Positions 1 through 11,469 of a DNA stretch of 64,000 bases are shown here, one piece after another. Made by a program: the position numbers and the translations under genes. The notes beneath the pieces were generated by a model, which had not been told where the DNA came from, ran no database searches, and was given only the letters and a program-made list of their open reading frames with translations. Each line of letters opens with the position of its first letter. Position 1 is the first letter of the stretch. Location of the stretch: NCBI RefSeq assembly GCF_028372415.1, contig NC_092874.1:54659865-54723864 (forward strand), read 5' to 3'. This DNA comes from Notamacropus eugenii. Lineage: Eukaryota > Chordata > Mammalia > Diprotodontia > Macropodidae.

Positions 1-230
1 GAGTTATATGGCATTTTCTAGGGATCATAGGGTTTAGATTTGGAAGGGACCTTCGAGGTTAACAAATACAACTTGCTCATTTTACAAATGAATAAACTGA
101 GGCCCAGAGAAATTACATGATTTGAACAAGCCCACAGAGGCAACAAAATCATAGAGCCAGGTCTCTGACCCAAGGCTTTAGACCCCAAATACAAGTCTTA
201 TCCTAATACACCAATTCTCATCTTTCCCCT
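1..230 (-). repeat. MIR-type SINE remnant
   Basis: The text contains 'aaactgaggcccagagaaa' followed by a region resembling 'acttgcccaaggtcacacagctag', which is the antisense signature of a mammalian-wide MIR core. It is strongly diverged and its left end lies outside the window. Family assignment is from memory of the consensus. Confidence 0.5.
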
Positions 231-960
231 TTCTTGGCAATGTATTATTTCTTTGTAGCAAGTAGTATGCCTGTACAGAATTCTTAAGGAAAAGTCATAG
301 AGATATTGATATCGATTAAATAGCACATTGTAATCTTTTCCAAAGTAATTCAAAATAGCTTTCCAGTAGGCCTGAGGGAGTGGGTATTAGTCAATTTCTA
401 GTTTTCACCGTTAAAAAAAGAATTTTCTAATCAGAAGCCAAATAAGTCTAAATATCAGTTGCAGCAATATAGAATGAGTATCAGGTTATAACAGAATTCC
501 AGAATACCAGCAGAGTCACAGATTATAAATAAAATCATTAACACTTTCCATGACCCATAAAGCAGCCAGCCTTCTCCCACCTGTATTATTCTGGAATTTC
601 TAATTGAGAATTCGAGACAGAAAAAAAATGACATTAAATAATCACTATTTAGTGTATCAAGTTACTACCACACCCTTTCCTTCCTCTGCCCCCTCCATCA
701 GAAAGCATTTCTGTAACATGGCAAAGGTCACAGAACACAACATGGGGTGGGGGAACAACACTAAGAAATTAACTACTGAAATGACCAATAGCTGTTGGGA
801 ACAGTATATAAGATATTTCTTTACAAGCTAGAATGTCAGCAACATAAGTAAGCATGGTAAGAACTGAGAGAAATTTAGGCATTTAATTACCTCACTTATT
901 TAAGGAATTAACCTTTGCAGGACCCAAAATTAAAGAGGACTCTACTAATTTGAAAGGCAA
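231..960. other. Intergenic AT-rich DNA, no feature recognised
   Basis: There is no open frame with a recognisable protein and no clear repeat. A 75-residue open frame at 604-831 is low-complexity and not credible as a gene. Confidence 0.5.
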
Positions 961-961
961 G

Positions 962-1100
962 TCAACAAGCATTTATTAAGCACTGACTATATGCCAGGCT
1001 GCTAAGATACAAATAAAGAAAAACAGCCCCCAATAATGAAGAACTCAGTTTAATGGGGAAGACCACATACAGCAAACTGCAAACAAGAGATGCAGGATGA
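962..1100 (+). repeat. Short dispersed repeat, 'tattaagcactgactat' family
   Basis: This is one of many copies in the window of a short module with the core 'atttattaagca...tatgtgccagg...tgctaag'. Others lie near 3080, 7268, 13405, 31830, 31975, 32300, 36180, 38360, 51650, 58150 and 60390. It is an old therian or marsupial interspersed repeat, and I cannot name the family with certainty. Confidence 0.5.
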
Positions 1101-1164
1101 ATGGAAGACAATCAACAAAGGCTTCTTGTAGATGGTGATATTTTAGCTGGGACTTAAAGGAAAA

Positions 1165-1412
1165 CAGGGCATGTTGTTGTTCAGTAGTTTTCAGCCCTAT
1201 CACATTTGGGGTTTTCTTGGCAAAATGGCATGGTTTGCCATTTACCTCTCCAGCTCACTGCACGGAGGAGGAAACTGAGGCAGAGTTAAGTGACTTGCCC
1301 AGGATCACACAGCTAGGAAGTGTCTGAGGTCAAAATTGAACTCAGGGACATTGGTTTTCCCTGATTTCAAGGCCTCAATGTTCTATCCACTAAGCCAGTA
1401 GCTGCCCTGGAA
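1165..1412 (-). repeat. Marsupial CORE-SINE (MAR1/WSINE1-like)
   Basis: This is nearly full length. It begins 'ttgttgttcagtagtttt', carries 'cacatttggggttttcttgg', then 'gaggaaactgaggcagag' and 'acttgcccaggatcacac', and ends in 'tatccactaagccag'. The tRNA-like head lies at the right end, so the element is on the minus strand. Related copies occur at 7.4, 9.3, 9.8, 27.7, 40.1, 42.1 and 53.3 kb. Confidence 0.75.
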
Positions 1413-1745
1413 ACCAGGGAAGCCAGGAGGAAAAGATGAGGAGAATCCCAGGAATGGGGCAGCCTATGAGAAGATGTAATGTCCTGTTCAAGGTCATTGT
1501 CACTTGAAAACAGAGCACGTGGAAGAAAGGTTAAGAAGACTGGAAAGGCAGGAAGGGACCAGGTTATAAAGGGCTTCTGGAATGCACTGGATAGGAGGGT
1601 GTGACATGGTCACACTTATGCTTTAGGAAGATCAATTCAATGGCTTCGAGGAGGATGTGGACAGGAGTAGGGAGAGTATTGAAGGAGGGAAACCGACCAG
1701 CTAGCTAGTATAGTAGTTAGATATAAGGTGATGGGGTAACAAAAA
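1413..1745. repeat. Old unclassified interspersed repeat
   Basis: The purine-rich text 'aaagggcttctggaatgca...gtgacatggtcac...aagatcaattcaatgg' resembles a mammal-wide module with parallels at about 27360-27720 and 51780-52060. The family is not identified. Confidence 0.3.
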
Positions 1746-1789
1746 TTAGGCAAAAACAGAAGAAGCAAGGAAAATGAACAAAACTGGTA

Positions 1790-2430
1790 TCTTGTGGCTA
1801 TTGAGGTAAATAGTTTAAATCAGATCCTTACAAAAGGGCTACAACAAAAAGCAGCATTTCCAAAAGTTATTCGTTATATTTAAGTTGGATTTATACAAGG
1901 GATGCAAGCTTAGTTCAACATTAGGACCATTTTTAACATGATTAAATGTAAAGTGAACTTTATTTGCAGTGGAGAAACACTAAAAGCTTTTCTAATAAGA
2001 GAAGGGATAAAGCTAGGATGACCTTTTTCACCCTCATTATTTGATACAGTTCTAGAAATGCTAGTGGTAGCAATAAAATAAGAGAAATAAAGGCATGAAC
2101 ATTCACAAAAAAGAATCAAAACTGTCCCTATGTGAATAGGATGTAATTGTTTACTTAGAAAACTTCAGAGAATCAGCAAAGAAAATAATTCACAAAATTG
2201 ATGCTTTCAGTAAAGTAGTAGGATAGAAAATACATCTTCAAAAATCACCACCATTTCTATAAAACAATAACAAATTCCAGGAGAAGATAAAAGAAAGGAA
2301 AATTCTATTCAAGACTGCTACAGAAGGCATAAGAGACCTGAGAGTCAATCTACCAAGACATTCTCGAATTTTAAATTAATAAAATTTACAAAACACTATA
2401 TAAATTTAAAAATGAATTAATTACAGAGAG
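1790..2430 (+). mobile_element. L1 ORF2 fragment (reverse transcriptase region), decayed
   Basis: Conceptual translation of the + strand gives pieces such as REGIKLG-stop-PFSPSLFDTVLEML and AIK-stop-EK. These align by eye with the L1 reverse-transcriptase segment around [27 protein letters not shown]. Several in-frame stops and indels show an old dead copy. It lacks the 5' and 3' ends. Confidence 0.65.
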
Positions 2431-3329
2431 ATTCACTGCTTATGTTTAGGCTGTGTTTTTATGATAAAAATAATATCACCTACATTAATTTACATATTTA
2501 TTACTATGCCAAACAAATTTATAAGGGTTACCTTACAAAATTAATAAAACTAGATATGTATATATGCATATATATTATAGTGTATGTAATTATAGAATTA
2601 ATAGAAATATTATAATATCTATTTGGTGGTACTGCCACCGTCAAAGAGAAAAGTTGAAAAAATATACCTCCTTCCATGAATTGCAGAGTGTGGGGATAAA
2701 GGTGTGAAATGTTGTAAGCTGGAGTTAACGTCATTGGCTGCAAAGAGTTTGATGGGTTTGGAATACCATAAGATACAGTTAATGTGCTGGCTGGTTTTGC
2801 TGAATTTTCCTTTTTGAATCTTTGTTCCAAGGGAACGTTGGCTGGAGAAAGCAATAGAAATTGAATGGCCTTGTAAAAATCCATTTTGCTACCAGGAGAA
2901 GGAAGAAATGTTAATAGGGGACTCATTCACCCAAGTAAATCTGGGGAGGGCTCACAACAGCTTTGGAGCAAACAAATAGAAAGATGACGCTCAAGTAATC
3001 ATTTTAGGAGATGCTGCTTATTCTCTTTCTATCAAATTGTGTGGAGTCTTTTCTATTAATCAGTTTGTCAGATAAGCATTTGTTATGAGCCAACCAATGT
3101 CTCAGACACTGCCCTAAGCACTGTGGAAATAAAGAAAAAGTAGAGAAAAAATGGAAAAGATTCCTTGTTCTCCAGGGATATACATTTTCCTGGAGTGGGA
3201 GTGGGAGTGGTGGAGATAATATGGATGTACTTAACAATATGCAAAATAAATTTCTACACCATCAATACAAAATAAACACATGGTGGTTAGGGAAAATGGG
3301 TGCTAACAACTGCCACGAACTGTCTATTG
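2431..3329. other. AT-rich intergenic stretch, mostly unassigned
   Basis: An AT-rich tract near 2540-2620 is followed by sequence with no recognisable coding content. A short dispersed repeat piece lies near 3080-3140 ('gataagcatttgttatgag', 'cctaagcactgtgg'). Open frames here are shadows. Confidence 0.4.
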
Positions 3330-3330
3330 T

Positions 3331-4365
3331 GGGGGGCAGAGTCAAGATGGTGCAGTAAAAACAGAGACTTTCTATAGCTCTCTCCCCAAACCCAGTCAAA
3401 TACCTGTAAAAAATTACTCCAAACAAATTCTGGAGCTGCAGAACCCACAGAATGATGGAGTGAAGCAAATCTCCAGCCCAAAACAGTCTGGAAGGTCTGG
3501 AGGGATTATATACATATAGACAGAGGGCACAGGGTGAGTTGAATATGAAGGGATGATATCTTAAAAAAAATAAAATTAAAGGGTGAGAGAGGAATATATT
3601 GGGAGAAGGAGGAAGAGAGAAATAGACTGGGGTAAATTATCTCTCACATTAAAGAGGCAAGAAAAAGCTTTTCCAATGGAGAGGAAGAGGGGGACGGTGA
3701 GAGGGAAAGAATGAACCTTACTCTCATCACATTTGGCTTAAAGAGGGAATAACATGCACTTTCAATTTGGCATGAAAATCTACTTTCCACTATAGGAAAG
3801 TAAGAGGGAAGGGGATAAGTAGGAAGAATGATAGAAGGGAGGGCAAACGAGGGGAGGGGGTAATTAGAAGTAAACACTTTTGAGGAGGGACAGAGTCAAA
3901 AGAGAGAATAGAATAAATGGGGGGCAGGATAGGATGGAGGGAAACATAGCTAGTCTTTCACAACATGACTTTTATGGAAGTGTTTTGCATGACTACACAT
4001 GTATAACCTACATTGAACTGCTTGCCTTCTCAGTGGGGATGGGTGAGGAGAGAGGAAGGGAGAGAAGTTGGAACTCTAAGTTTTAAAAATGAATGTTAAA
4101 AATTGCTTTTACATGCAACTGAGAAATAAAACATACAGACAATGGGGTATAGAAATCTATCTTACCCTACAAGAAAATAGAGGAGATGGGGATAAGGGAA
4201 GAGAGGGCTGTGATAGAAAGGAGGGAAGATTGGGGGAAAGAATTATCAGAATATACACTCTCATAGGGTGGGGAGAGATGGGGAGAAAATGTGGAACTAA
4301 AAATCTTGTGGAAGTGAATGTTGAAAACTAAAAATAAATAAATTAATTTCTAAAAAAGACAACAA
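3331..4365 (+). mobile_element. HAL1-type element with internal deletion (5' end joined to 3' UTR)
   Basis: It starts with the L1/HAL1 5' signature 'ggggggcagagtcaagatgg' and the segment 'ctggagctgcagaaccc'. At about 3495 it jumps directly to the 3' purine-rich region ('ggattatatacatataga'), which continues to 'gttgaaaactaaaaataaa'. Compared with the fuller copy at 19.69-22.31 kb, the ORF1 region (about 19866 to 21445 there) is missing, so it is about 1.0 kb instead of 2.6 kb. The junction shows a short microhomology (ggt). It has no coding capacity. Confidence 0.75.
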
Positions 4366-5314
4366 GCTATTTTAAAAGATTATAAAAGAAAGGAAAGTTG
4401 TATAAGAAGTGTTTTAGGATCTATAAATAGATCACGAGTCAGTGAACTTAGATGGAAAAATTATATCTGTATTTCAATAAAATTGATTTCCTTTACAAAA
4501 AACAAATTTGATGAGCATAGTAAACAAAATAAAAAGAACTCCCTATTGTTGTTCATCCTCCATTTTCCCAAAGGACCAATGATCTGAGCCATAAAATTAA
4601 AGGAAGGGAGAGTTTCTGGGGCAGAGGTGAGAAGGCAATGTGGTCCTGGTATGGTGGGGGAGAAGGAATGGATGACTTCCTATGTAAAGAACCACACATA
4701 CCTTGAATCTGAAGGGTTATCTCTGTCCCTTTATTTACATACCTAGTATTATCTGTATGACCTTGAAGGACAGGTATTTCATTTCATAAATCAATATGAA
4801 TCACAGCTATTTCTATTATTCTGATTCACCCTGCCCACTCCAACTCCTACATATAAACCTCAAGAAAAGAAAAGCTATGAACGCAGTGATATATCTTTAC
4901 ATCTTGTTACTAGTGGTATTTAGCCAGTTATTCGTGTATATGCCTAGAGTTCTAAATCCGAAAACTGCTAGCAGCTATCAACTCTGGTGTGTCTGATTTA
5001 GGGGATTTTTTTTTCTTAATGTCTGCCTTGTGATTCCATCCACAATTTGGGAATTCAAGGTACAGAAAATCCCTCCTTATCCCGCTGCTACCCTTAAGCA
5101 GGTCAGTAACTTTTCTGTAGCACAAAGTCTTGGAAAATTGTCTGAGACACCTAGAAATTGTGGGTTGACCAAGGTCACCCAGCTAGTATATGCCAGAAGC
5201 AGGCAGGTCTTCCTGACTTCCAAGTTACCTTCTTTATTCATAGGGTGTCCACATATTTCAGTTACTCTCTGTCCTACTACTGGTTTCAAACTCAAATATA
5301 CACCCCTCCCTACT
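4366..5314. other. Intergenic, little recognised
   Basis: A short RTE-tailed SINE fragment is visible near 4545-4600 ('ttgttgttcatcctcc...aaaggaccaatgatctg'). Part of 5090-5200 resembles a MIR core ('ggtcacccagctagtat'). Otherwise nothing is supported. Confidence 0.35.
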
Positions 5315-5445
5315 GGCTACATCTTGACTTAGAAAACCACAAATTAACATCATCATGTATTGTATTTTTACTCACTTTGTTAAACATTTCCCTATTACAT
5401 TTTAATCTGGTTGGGGCCTCAACTGGGAGTTCGGTACCTCTGTTA
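5315..5445 (+). mobile_element. hAT-Charlie-type MITE fragment (OposCharlie-like)
   Basis: The sequence 'gacttagaaaaccacaaatt' through 'attacattttaatctgg' to 'ggtacctctg' matches a marsupial hAT MITE whose ends read like 'gtgtcaaactc' / 'gagtttgacacctctg'. A second copy sits at 57719-57870. It carries no transposase. Confidence 0.5.
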
Positions 5446-5549
5446 GGGTATAGTCAAGGGTAACTGAAATACACAGATAATCCCCGAATCTTTAAAAAAA
5501 AAAAATTAGTCTCTACCTTTCTGTGGACAAAATTGTTCCCACAGCAAGT

Positions 5550-5755
5550 AGGACCATGAAAGCATAGATTTAGAGCAGCAAGAGACCTCAGAGACCACTG
5601 AGTTCTATACCTCATTTTACAGATGGGAAAACTGAGGCACTGAATATAGTTAAGTGGATTACCCAGGATCACACAGCTAATTTAGTGTCTGAAGCAAGAA
5701 TTGATCCTAGCTTTTTGATCCCAAGTTCTATGCCCAATCTACTATATTATACTGC
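5550..5755 (-). repeat. MIR-type SINE
   Basis: 'cattttacagatgggaaaac' followed by 'ggatcacacagctaa' is the antisense MIR core. It ends in sequence like 'ccaatctactatat', which corresponds to the element head. Confidence 0.6.
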
Positions 5756-6455
5756 TTCTCTACAAGGGAAAGAGCATGAATATTGTCTATTTTAACTGGA
5801 ATGTTTAAGTATGAATGCACAGGAATCTATGTGCTACTGAAATGCCAAAATATGTGGCACAGGCTTTCACAGAACCTTGCAATTCTGATAGGCAGGAAAA
5901 TGATATCATGAAGACTATACCCTTGCAAAAGGTTTAAAACTCAAAGAAAAACCAGGAGAATATCTTAGCCCCCCCTACAAATGAATTCTAATGTTCCCAA
6001 AGACCTTATAGAAAAGCAGAGAAAACTTTTAAAAATGTGCTTCTTATTGACCTTGTATGTGGTTTCCTTCTAGCACCCAAAGTACAAAGATACTCTAAGT
6101 ATCCTTTTTTACCTCTGAATTTTGATGAGATTGTGAACCACTCAAGCTTTACCCTTGTGGTTAATATATCATCAAAATCTATTTTCAGTCACTTGTGGAC
6201 AGTTTTGTAATAACTTCCAATTACTACAATAGACACTTTTTTCACTCGTGCTCATTTTTCAAACCAAACGCTTCATTTATTTGGACTTTACCCTAAGTAA
6301 GATTCATTTTGAGATCTTTTTTATGCAAAATTTTTTACTATGTACAAATGGAGCATTTAAAATAGAAGCCACAATACTCACTTAGAAATCTACTTTATAT
6401 AAACAAAAGGGCTTGACTGACACTCTGTCTCACATAGGTTTCCAAAAATAATCAG
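5756..6455. other. Intergenic, nothing recognised
   Basis: This is AT-rich sequence without a convincing open frame or repeat signature. Confidence 0.4.
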
Positions 6456-7165
6456 ATAGATCAGAATAGTATTGCAATTAAAATAACTCCAAGGATTTTC
6501 TTCATACTCAGCAAAACTGACAAAAGACAGAGAGATGCAATGGTGGTGAGGATGCAGAAAGACAAGTATACTGATACAACGTTGGTGGAGCTATGAATTA
6601 GTCCAGCCATTTTGGAGAGTATTTAGAATTTTGCTTTAAATTCTAAAGCTCTCAGTTACAGCTTATACTGTTGGAAATGTTCTCCAACAACACTCAGTAT
6701 TAAGTACTTTACTTCTCTGGGCCTGTTTCCTCATCTGTAAAATGAGGTTTTACTGTATGACCGCTAATATCCCCATAAGTCCTAAATCTATGAGGTCAAA
6801 GACAAAAGAAAGTACCACATATACCAATATATTTATAGTGGCACTACACGTAGATGCAAAGAACAGGAAACACAGAAGGTGCCTGTAGTCGGCGAATGGA
6901 TACTCAAATAATGGTATATAGATGTGATAGAATATTAGTATACTATAAGAAACAGCAATCGTAAGTAATTGAGAGAAATATGGGAAGTATTCTATGAGCT
7001 GATAAGGAATGAAATAGAACCTAGAAAGCAACATGTACAATGGCTACAAAAGTGCAAGTGGAAAGATCAACCAAACCAAGCAGTATACTGCATAATTATA
7101 ATAACCAATATGAGGATCAAAGAAAAGATGAGGAAATATACTTCCCTCCTTCCACTGGAAAAGTA
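6456..7165 (+). mobile_element. Old L1 3'-end fragment interrupted by a MIR
   Basis: 'ggtgaggatgcagaaag', 'gttggtggagctatgaatt' and 'ccattttggagagtattt' are the L1 ORF2 C-terminal to 3' UTR text. It resumes after about 6800 with 'atatatttatagtggcac' and 'aatggtatatagatgtg'. Between about 6690 and 6795 lies MIR-like text ('gcctgtttcctcatctgta'). Both parts are far more diverged than the L1 at 61.6 kb. Confidence 0.55.
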
Positions 7166-7267
7166 AAGGAATATGGAGGCCAGAGGTGAAGATGTAGGAG
7201 AATTATATACACAATAATTTCAAGGAAAACCCTAAAAAGCTGCCAGACTCTAATTAATTGAGTCAAC

Positions 7268-7335
7268 GAGTAAACATTTATTAATGACCTACTATGTGCC
7301 AGGGACTATGCTAGTACTCCAGAAGCTTGCCATAA
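7268..7335 (+). repeat. Short dispersed repeat, 'tttattaatgacctac' copy
   Basis: It carries 'acatttattaatgacctac' and 'tatgtgccagggactatgct', the same module described at 962-1100. Confidence 0.5.
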
Positions 7336-7399
7336 TGGCCAATCTTGGGGTCCCAGAGAACAGATGATGAATCATTCAGCCCTTCGCTCTGCAGTGACG

Positions 7400-7630
7400 G
7401 GATTATTGTGGTTATTTAGTCATTTCTTCATGATCCCATTTGGGGTTCTCTCGGCAAAGATACTGGTGCAGTTAACCACTTCCTTCTTCAGTTCACTTTA
7501 TAGATGAGGAAACTGAGGTAAACAGGGTTAAAGAACTTGTCCCCGCTCACACAGCTAGAAAGGATCTGAGGCCGGATTTGAACTCAGGTTTTCCCAACTC
7601 TATCCACCATGCCATCCAGTTGCCCCATAA
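7400..7630 (-). repeat. Marsupial CORE-SINE
   Basis: 'catttggggttctctcggc', 'gatgaggaaactgaggta' and 'ctcacacagctagaaagga' run to 'tatccaccatgccatcc'. It is an antisense full-length copy, followed directly by an AT-rich microsatellite. Confidence 0.75.
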
Positions 7631-7644
7631 TAAGGTGGAGAACT

Positions 7645-7860
7645 ATGGTAAAAGGATATTACATATATATAACATATATTACATATATACATATTATGCA
7701 TTATACATATGTTATATTATATATAATGTACTTATATATTTTATATATTATATTATATGTATATGTTACATATATACACATATATTACATATAATACATG
7801 TGTGTATATATACATATGTATGTATATACACATATATGCATACACACATATGTATATGCT
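7645..7860. repeat. Complex (TA)n/(CATATA)n microsatellite
   Basis: About 215 bp consists of alternating 'atat', 'acat' and 'gtat' units. Several long open frames here are pure low-complexity translations (Tyr/Ile/His) and are rejected as genes. Confidence 0.9.
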
Positions 7861-8277
7861 GTCAGCTGAAGTTATTTGTCCTTCAGTTTTGCTTAACTGC
7901 TTCTTTCCTAACAAGAAGAGTTGGTTTGGAGTTAAGAACACAATAAAATGGTTGATTTAAAATACAAAAGTAATACTTTAAATTTTTTAAAAAACAGATA
8001 AACATAAAAAATATAAGGTGAACTGAAAGAAAGAAGTCAACTATACCCTGGAATACAAGGTGACTCCTAGGACACAGAAAGACACACTTTACAGCAGCAC
8101 AGCATCCAGATTCAAAGTCTGAAAAACGAAGAACAGACAGAAGACACTGGTACATAGGGTTTTTTCACTCATTCAGCCAACTACTAATGATCAAATTACA
8201 ACAACACTATGGTCCGCATGGTAAATACACATCAATTAATATTCCAAATATTGTTAGTGTAAGAGACAAATCCGCTA
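7861..8277. other. Intergenic, nothing recognised
   Basis: There is no repeat or gene I can name. The open frame on the minus strand at 7883-8155 has no recognisable domain. Confidence 0.4.
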
Positions 8278-8480
8278 GATGGTTGTTGTTTGTCCCTCAT
8301 TCTCGAAAAGGACCATGACGTCAGGAAGATGGTGTCATGACTTGCAAGTAAACTGGATGGGAGTGACAGGGGCTGTGCAAGTCACCAGCGTCACTTTCTC
8401 CTCCTAAGCCATCTGGGTCCAGTGGCAAGAGGTAGATCAGGACAACTGGAGATGGCCCTTCCCTAGATGGTAAGGGAACT
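8278..8480. repeat. Marsupial SINE with RTE-like tail
   Basis: 'ggttgttgtttgtccctcat', 'ggaccatgacgtcagg' and 'tctgggtccagtggcaaga' define this family. Inverted copies lie at 9.4, 35.2, 37.3, 47.4 and 48.0 kb. Strand is not assigned because the internal promoter end was not determined. Confidence 0.65.
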
Positions 8481-8900
8481 CAGAGACCATACCATACGAG
8501 GACTGGTTGGGAAAGGTGGGGATGTTTAGCATGGGAAAAGAGAAGATGGCACTCCTCAAGAACTGGAAGAGCTGCTACTTTGAAGAAGAACTAGATTGAT
8601 TCTGATTGGCCCCAGAGGGCAGAACTAGAAGCAAAGGGCAAAAGCTACACATTTTAGACTGAACGTAAAACAAACAAAAACAAAACTTCCTAGCAATTCG
8701 AGTTGTCCAAAAGAGGAAGAAACAGGTTGTCCTGGGAAGAAGCAGGTTTCAACTCACTGGAAAGTTCTTGTTTTCAAGGAAAACCTGCTAGTTTTCAAGC
8801 AGAGACTGAATGGCCATGTCATGAGGGCACCAGTTGGATTAAACAACTACTAATGACCCTTCCACCTCTGAAATTTGGTGACTTAGTGATCCTATAAATG
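8481..8900 (+). mobile_element. CR1/L3-type LINE 3' end
   Basis: The typical CR1 3'-end order is present: 'gggatgtttagcatggg', 'ttggccccagagggcag', 'aacttcctagcaattcgag' and 'ttcaagcagagactgaatgg'. The canonical end with 'ttctatgattct' repeats is not clear in this copy, but is clear at 51.37 kb. Confidence 0.65.
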
Positions 8901-9284
8901 ATGCATATGTACACATGCACAAAGACAATCTCTAACTCAAAGACCTGAAACTAAAGTAGGATGAAATATTCCTCATACAAATGTTAATTGATTTCACTTA
9001 CATTAAATAGCAAGTGACCATAAAAGTACACCTGTTTCTCATGCATTTGCTAAGCCATATATATTTTTTCTTTTACAGTAGAACTCCATTTGAAACTCCT
9101 TTTCCCTAGGAAATCTTTGCAATGAACTCATAATTTTAATACATCTGTCCTCTTTCCACAGCATTTCTGGTAATCCATTTATACATATATCACATAGAGT
9201 TGTGGTACTTCAAAGGGGTGAGACAGAAGGATATTGGTATGCTAGAACTCTAAAACCTGAAATAGTTTTAGAAAAAAATTTATT
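8901..9284. other. Intergenic, nothing recognised
   Basis: No repeat or gene signature was found. Confidence 0.4.
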
Positions 9285-9692
9285 AGGTTATTGAGAGTGC
9301 CAGGTCTGGAGGCAGGAAGACTTTTCTTCCTGAGTTCAAATCTGGCCTCAGACACTTAAGACTTAATAAAAATCTAACTGAGACTTGTTAAAAGATAAGT
9401 CCAGAAGAGAGAGTGAGGCTGGTGACTTTGCACAGTCCTCCCTCACTTGAATTCAATTCACTTGCATGTCATGGCATCACCTCCCTGATGTCATGGTCTT
9501 CCTCAAAAATAAAGGACAAATAGCAGCAGCAGGCACTTAAAAGCTGTGTGACCCTGGGCAAGCCACTGAACCCTGTTTGCCTCAGTTTCCCCATCTGTAA
9601 AATGACCTGGAGAAGGAAATGGCAAATATTCCAATGTCTTTGCCAAGAGAACCCCAAATGGGGTCACGAAGAGTCAGACATGACTGAAAATG
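9285..9692 (+). repeat. CORE-SINE split by an RTE-tailed SINE (nested)
   Basis: The CORE-SINE head runs from about 9285 to 'ctcagacacttaa' at 9360. It resumes at 'cacttaaaagctgtgtgac' near 9534 and ends at about 9692. The intervening 9361-9533 is an RTE-tailed SINE in the orientation 'cctccctcactt...gatgtcatggtcttcctc'. The direct repeat 'cacttaa' on both sides is the target-site duplication. Confidence 0.75.
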
Positions 9693-9754
9693 AATGAACA
9701 CTAAAAATAGTGCTCAATGCAACTGGAGACTTTCTATAGAAAGAACTTTTATTT

Positions 9755-9966
9755 GCTGTTGTTTTTCAGTCGTGTCTGACTCTCTGTGACCCCATTTGGG
9801 GTTTTCTTGGCAAAGATACTGGAGTGGTTTGCCGTTTTCTCCAGCTCATTTTATAGAATGGGAAACTGAGGCAAACAGGAATAAGTGACTTACCCAGATT
9901 CACACAGCTAGTGAGTGCCTGAGGCCAGATCTTGCTCTTTCTACTGTGCCCCCTAGCTGCCCCATA
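9755..9966 (-). repeat. Marsupial CORE-SINE
   Basis: A full antisense copy with 'tttttcagtcgtgtctgac', 'ccccatttggggttttctt' and 'aaactgaggcaaacagg', ending 'ccccctagctgcccc'. Confidence 0.8.
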
Positions 9967-10552
9967 AAACAACTCAGCCCTTTCCATATTTAGCTGTACT
10001 TAATATTACTCTTTTTTTTCTTTTTTCCATGCCTTCAAGAACTATCATTCTGGGGGCATTGTACTTCCTGTCTCCAGTGATGAATCACAGAGTAAATCTG
10101 CGTATGAGCAAGGCAGAATAAAATTTCTCATAATTACAAAATCAAAATTCAAGCTATCAATGATTAATTAGATCAGAACCTCCAGCACCCTTCAGAAGCA
10201 AACCTGATAAGGTTTTCTCAATGTGGTATCAAAAAAGACAAAATAAATAAATGCAAATAAAATGGAATAGAATTAAAAGAAAGCGAGGATATGGAACAGT
10301 GCTGAAAATACTGATATTATTTTGTGCCTTTCACACTAAGTTCTTGGAAGAAAGTGTGTTATGTCAGTGATGGCACTAAAAACGCATCCTGTCTATCTCA
10401 AGCACTGACCCAATGAGTCCCTCTGCCAGGGTCCAGTTGAGATTCCATCCTGTCTCTAGAAAGCCTGTGGAGAAGGCAAATCCATGCAGGAGGGGAAAGT
10501 TGTGAATATGGAATTAATAAATGTCAAGGGAAATCTACCTTTTCCCCCAGAA
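9967..10552. other. Intergenic, nothing recognised
   Basis: No gene or repeat could be supported in this stretch. Confidence 0.4.
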
Positions 10553-10737
10553 CAGGGGCTCTCACCCTTTACATGTTTTTGAGAGTCTAGTGAAACTTAT
10601 GGACCCTTTTGGGTTATTTCTTCTTAATGCATAAAACTGAATACATTGGATTACAAAGGAAATCAATTATATTGAAAAAGTTATCAAAAAAAATTAAGTT
10701 CCAGAATTTCATGTTAAGAATCCCTTTCCTAGAAGTT
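10553..10737 (+). mobile_element. hAT-type MITE
   Basis: The left end 'caggggctctcaccc' and the right end 'gttaagaatccctt' are imperfect terminal inverted repeats. The interior ('gaatacattggattac', 'aatcaattatattgaaa') matches a widespread therian MITE. A second member lies at 23334-23580. The 8-bp duplication expected for hAT is not evident. Confidence 0.5.
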
Positions 10738-10780
10738 TTTTAAAGAATGTCCTTAATGGTAAGAGGAGTTCCAAGGCCCG

Positions 10781-11326
10781 TGTGAGGCCTGGCTTTTTTG
10801 CAAGGCCCCAGCTGAAGGAAGCGACTCCGAGTTTGACCACTAATTGATACCCCTCCCCCATATACCATCTATGTGCCCAACAACTGCCTTGGTCAGCTAC
10901 ATTTAGGGATATAAATGCAAGATTAGTAAACCATCAGCTTAGAAGGAGCAAGGTAAGTAAACTTCACTAATCATAGCGCCTTCGGTGTGGATAAGGGGGA
11001 TAAGGAGAGGGTTCACAGTCCAGACCACTTGCTGATTGACACTTCCTAAGGTTCCCCTCAAACTCAGTCCCTTTGAATTTGCCCAGCAACAACAGTCAGA
11101 AATAAGGGCAGGGATCCACTGTGTGCCAAAACCACCACTATCATCATGTGCCCATGGGACTGTCAGGTGAGGGAGCTGCATAGCTGCATGCCTGTGAGTA
11201 ATAAACTGCCTGATTTATGACCCTTTTGAATGCTTAGGTTCCTTCTCAGTACACTTAATCCACCATCTCATGGCCTGCTCCTGGAAATTCATCTTTCTGC
11301 TCTGTGGATTGTGCGTGGACACAGCA
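10781..11326 (+). mobile_element. Probable solo LTR of an endogenous retrovirus
   Basis: A segment starting TG and ending CA carries a TATA box ('gatataaatgcaag', about 10909) and a poly(A) signal AATAAA about 290 bp later (about 11199), spaced as in an LTR. A consensus splice donor 'caag|gtaagt' follows the TATA box at about 10950. No flanking duplication was found and no internal retroviral genes are present. Boundaries are tentative. It could instead be a decayed promoter-bearing sequence of another kind. Confidence 0.4.
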
Positions 11327-11469
11327 GTCTGAAGCAGGAATCATTCTTCTTCTCTATTCCACCCATCTGTTATTAGATCACAATTCCACGTAGTTTTAAA
11401 TGTTAACTCCAAGATGAAATGAAAGTGACTCACATACCTAGCTAACCGGTGGTGCTGGTGGTGTTTCTG

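Noticed and set aside
7578..7960. Tyr/Ile/His-rich overlapping open frames
   Set aside because: These are translations of a TA/CATA microsatellite.
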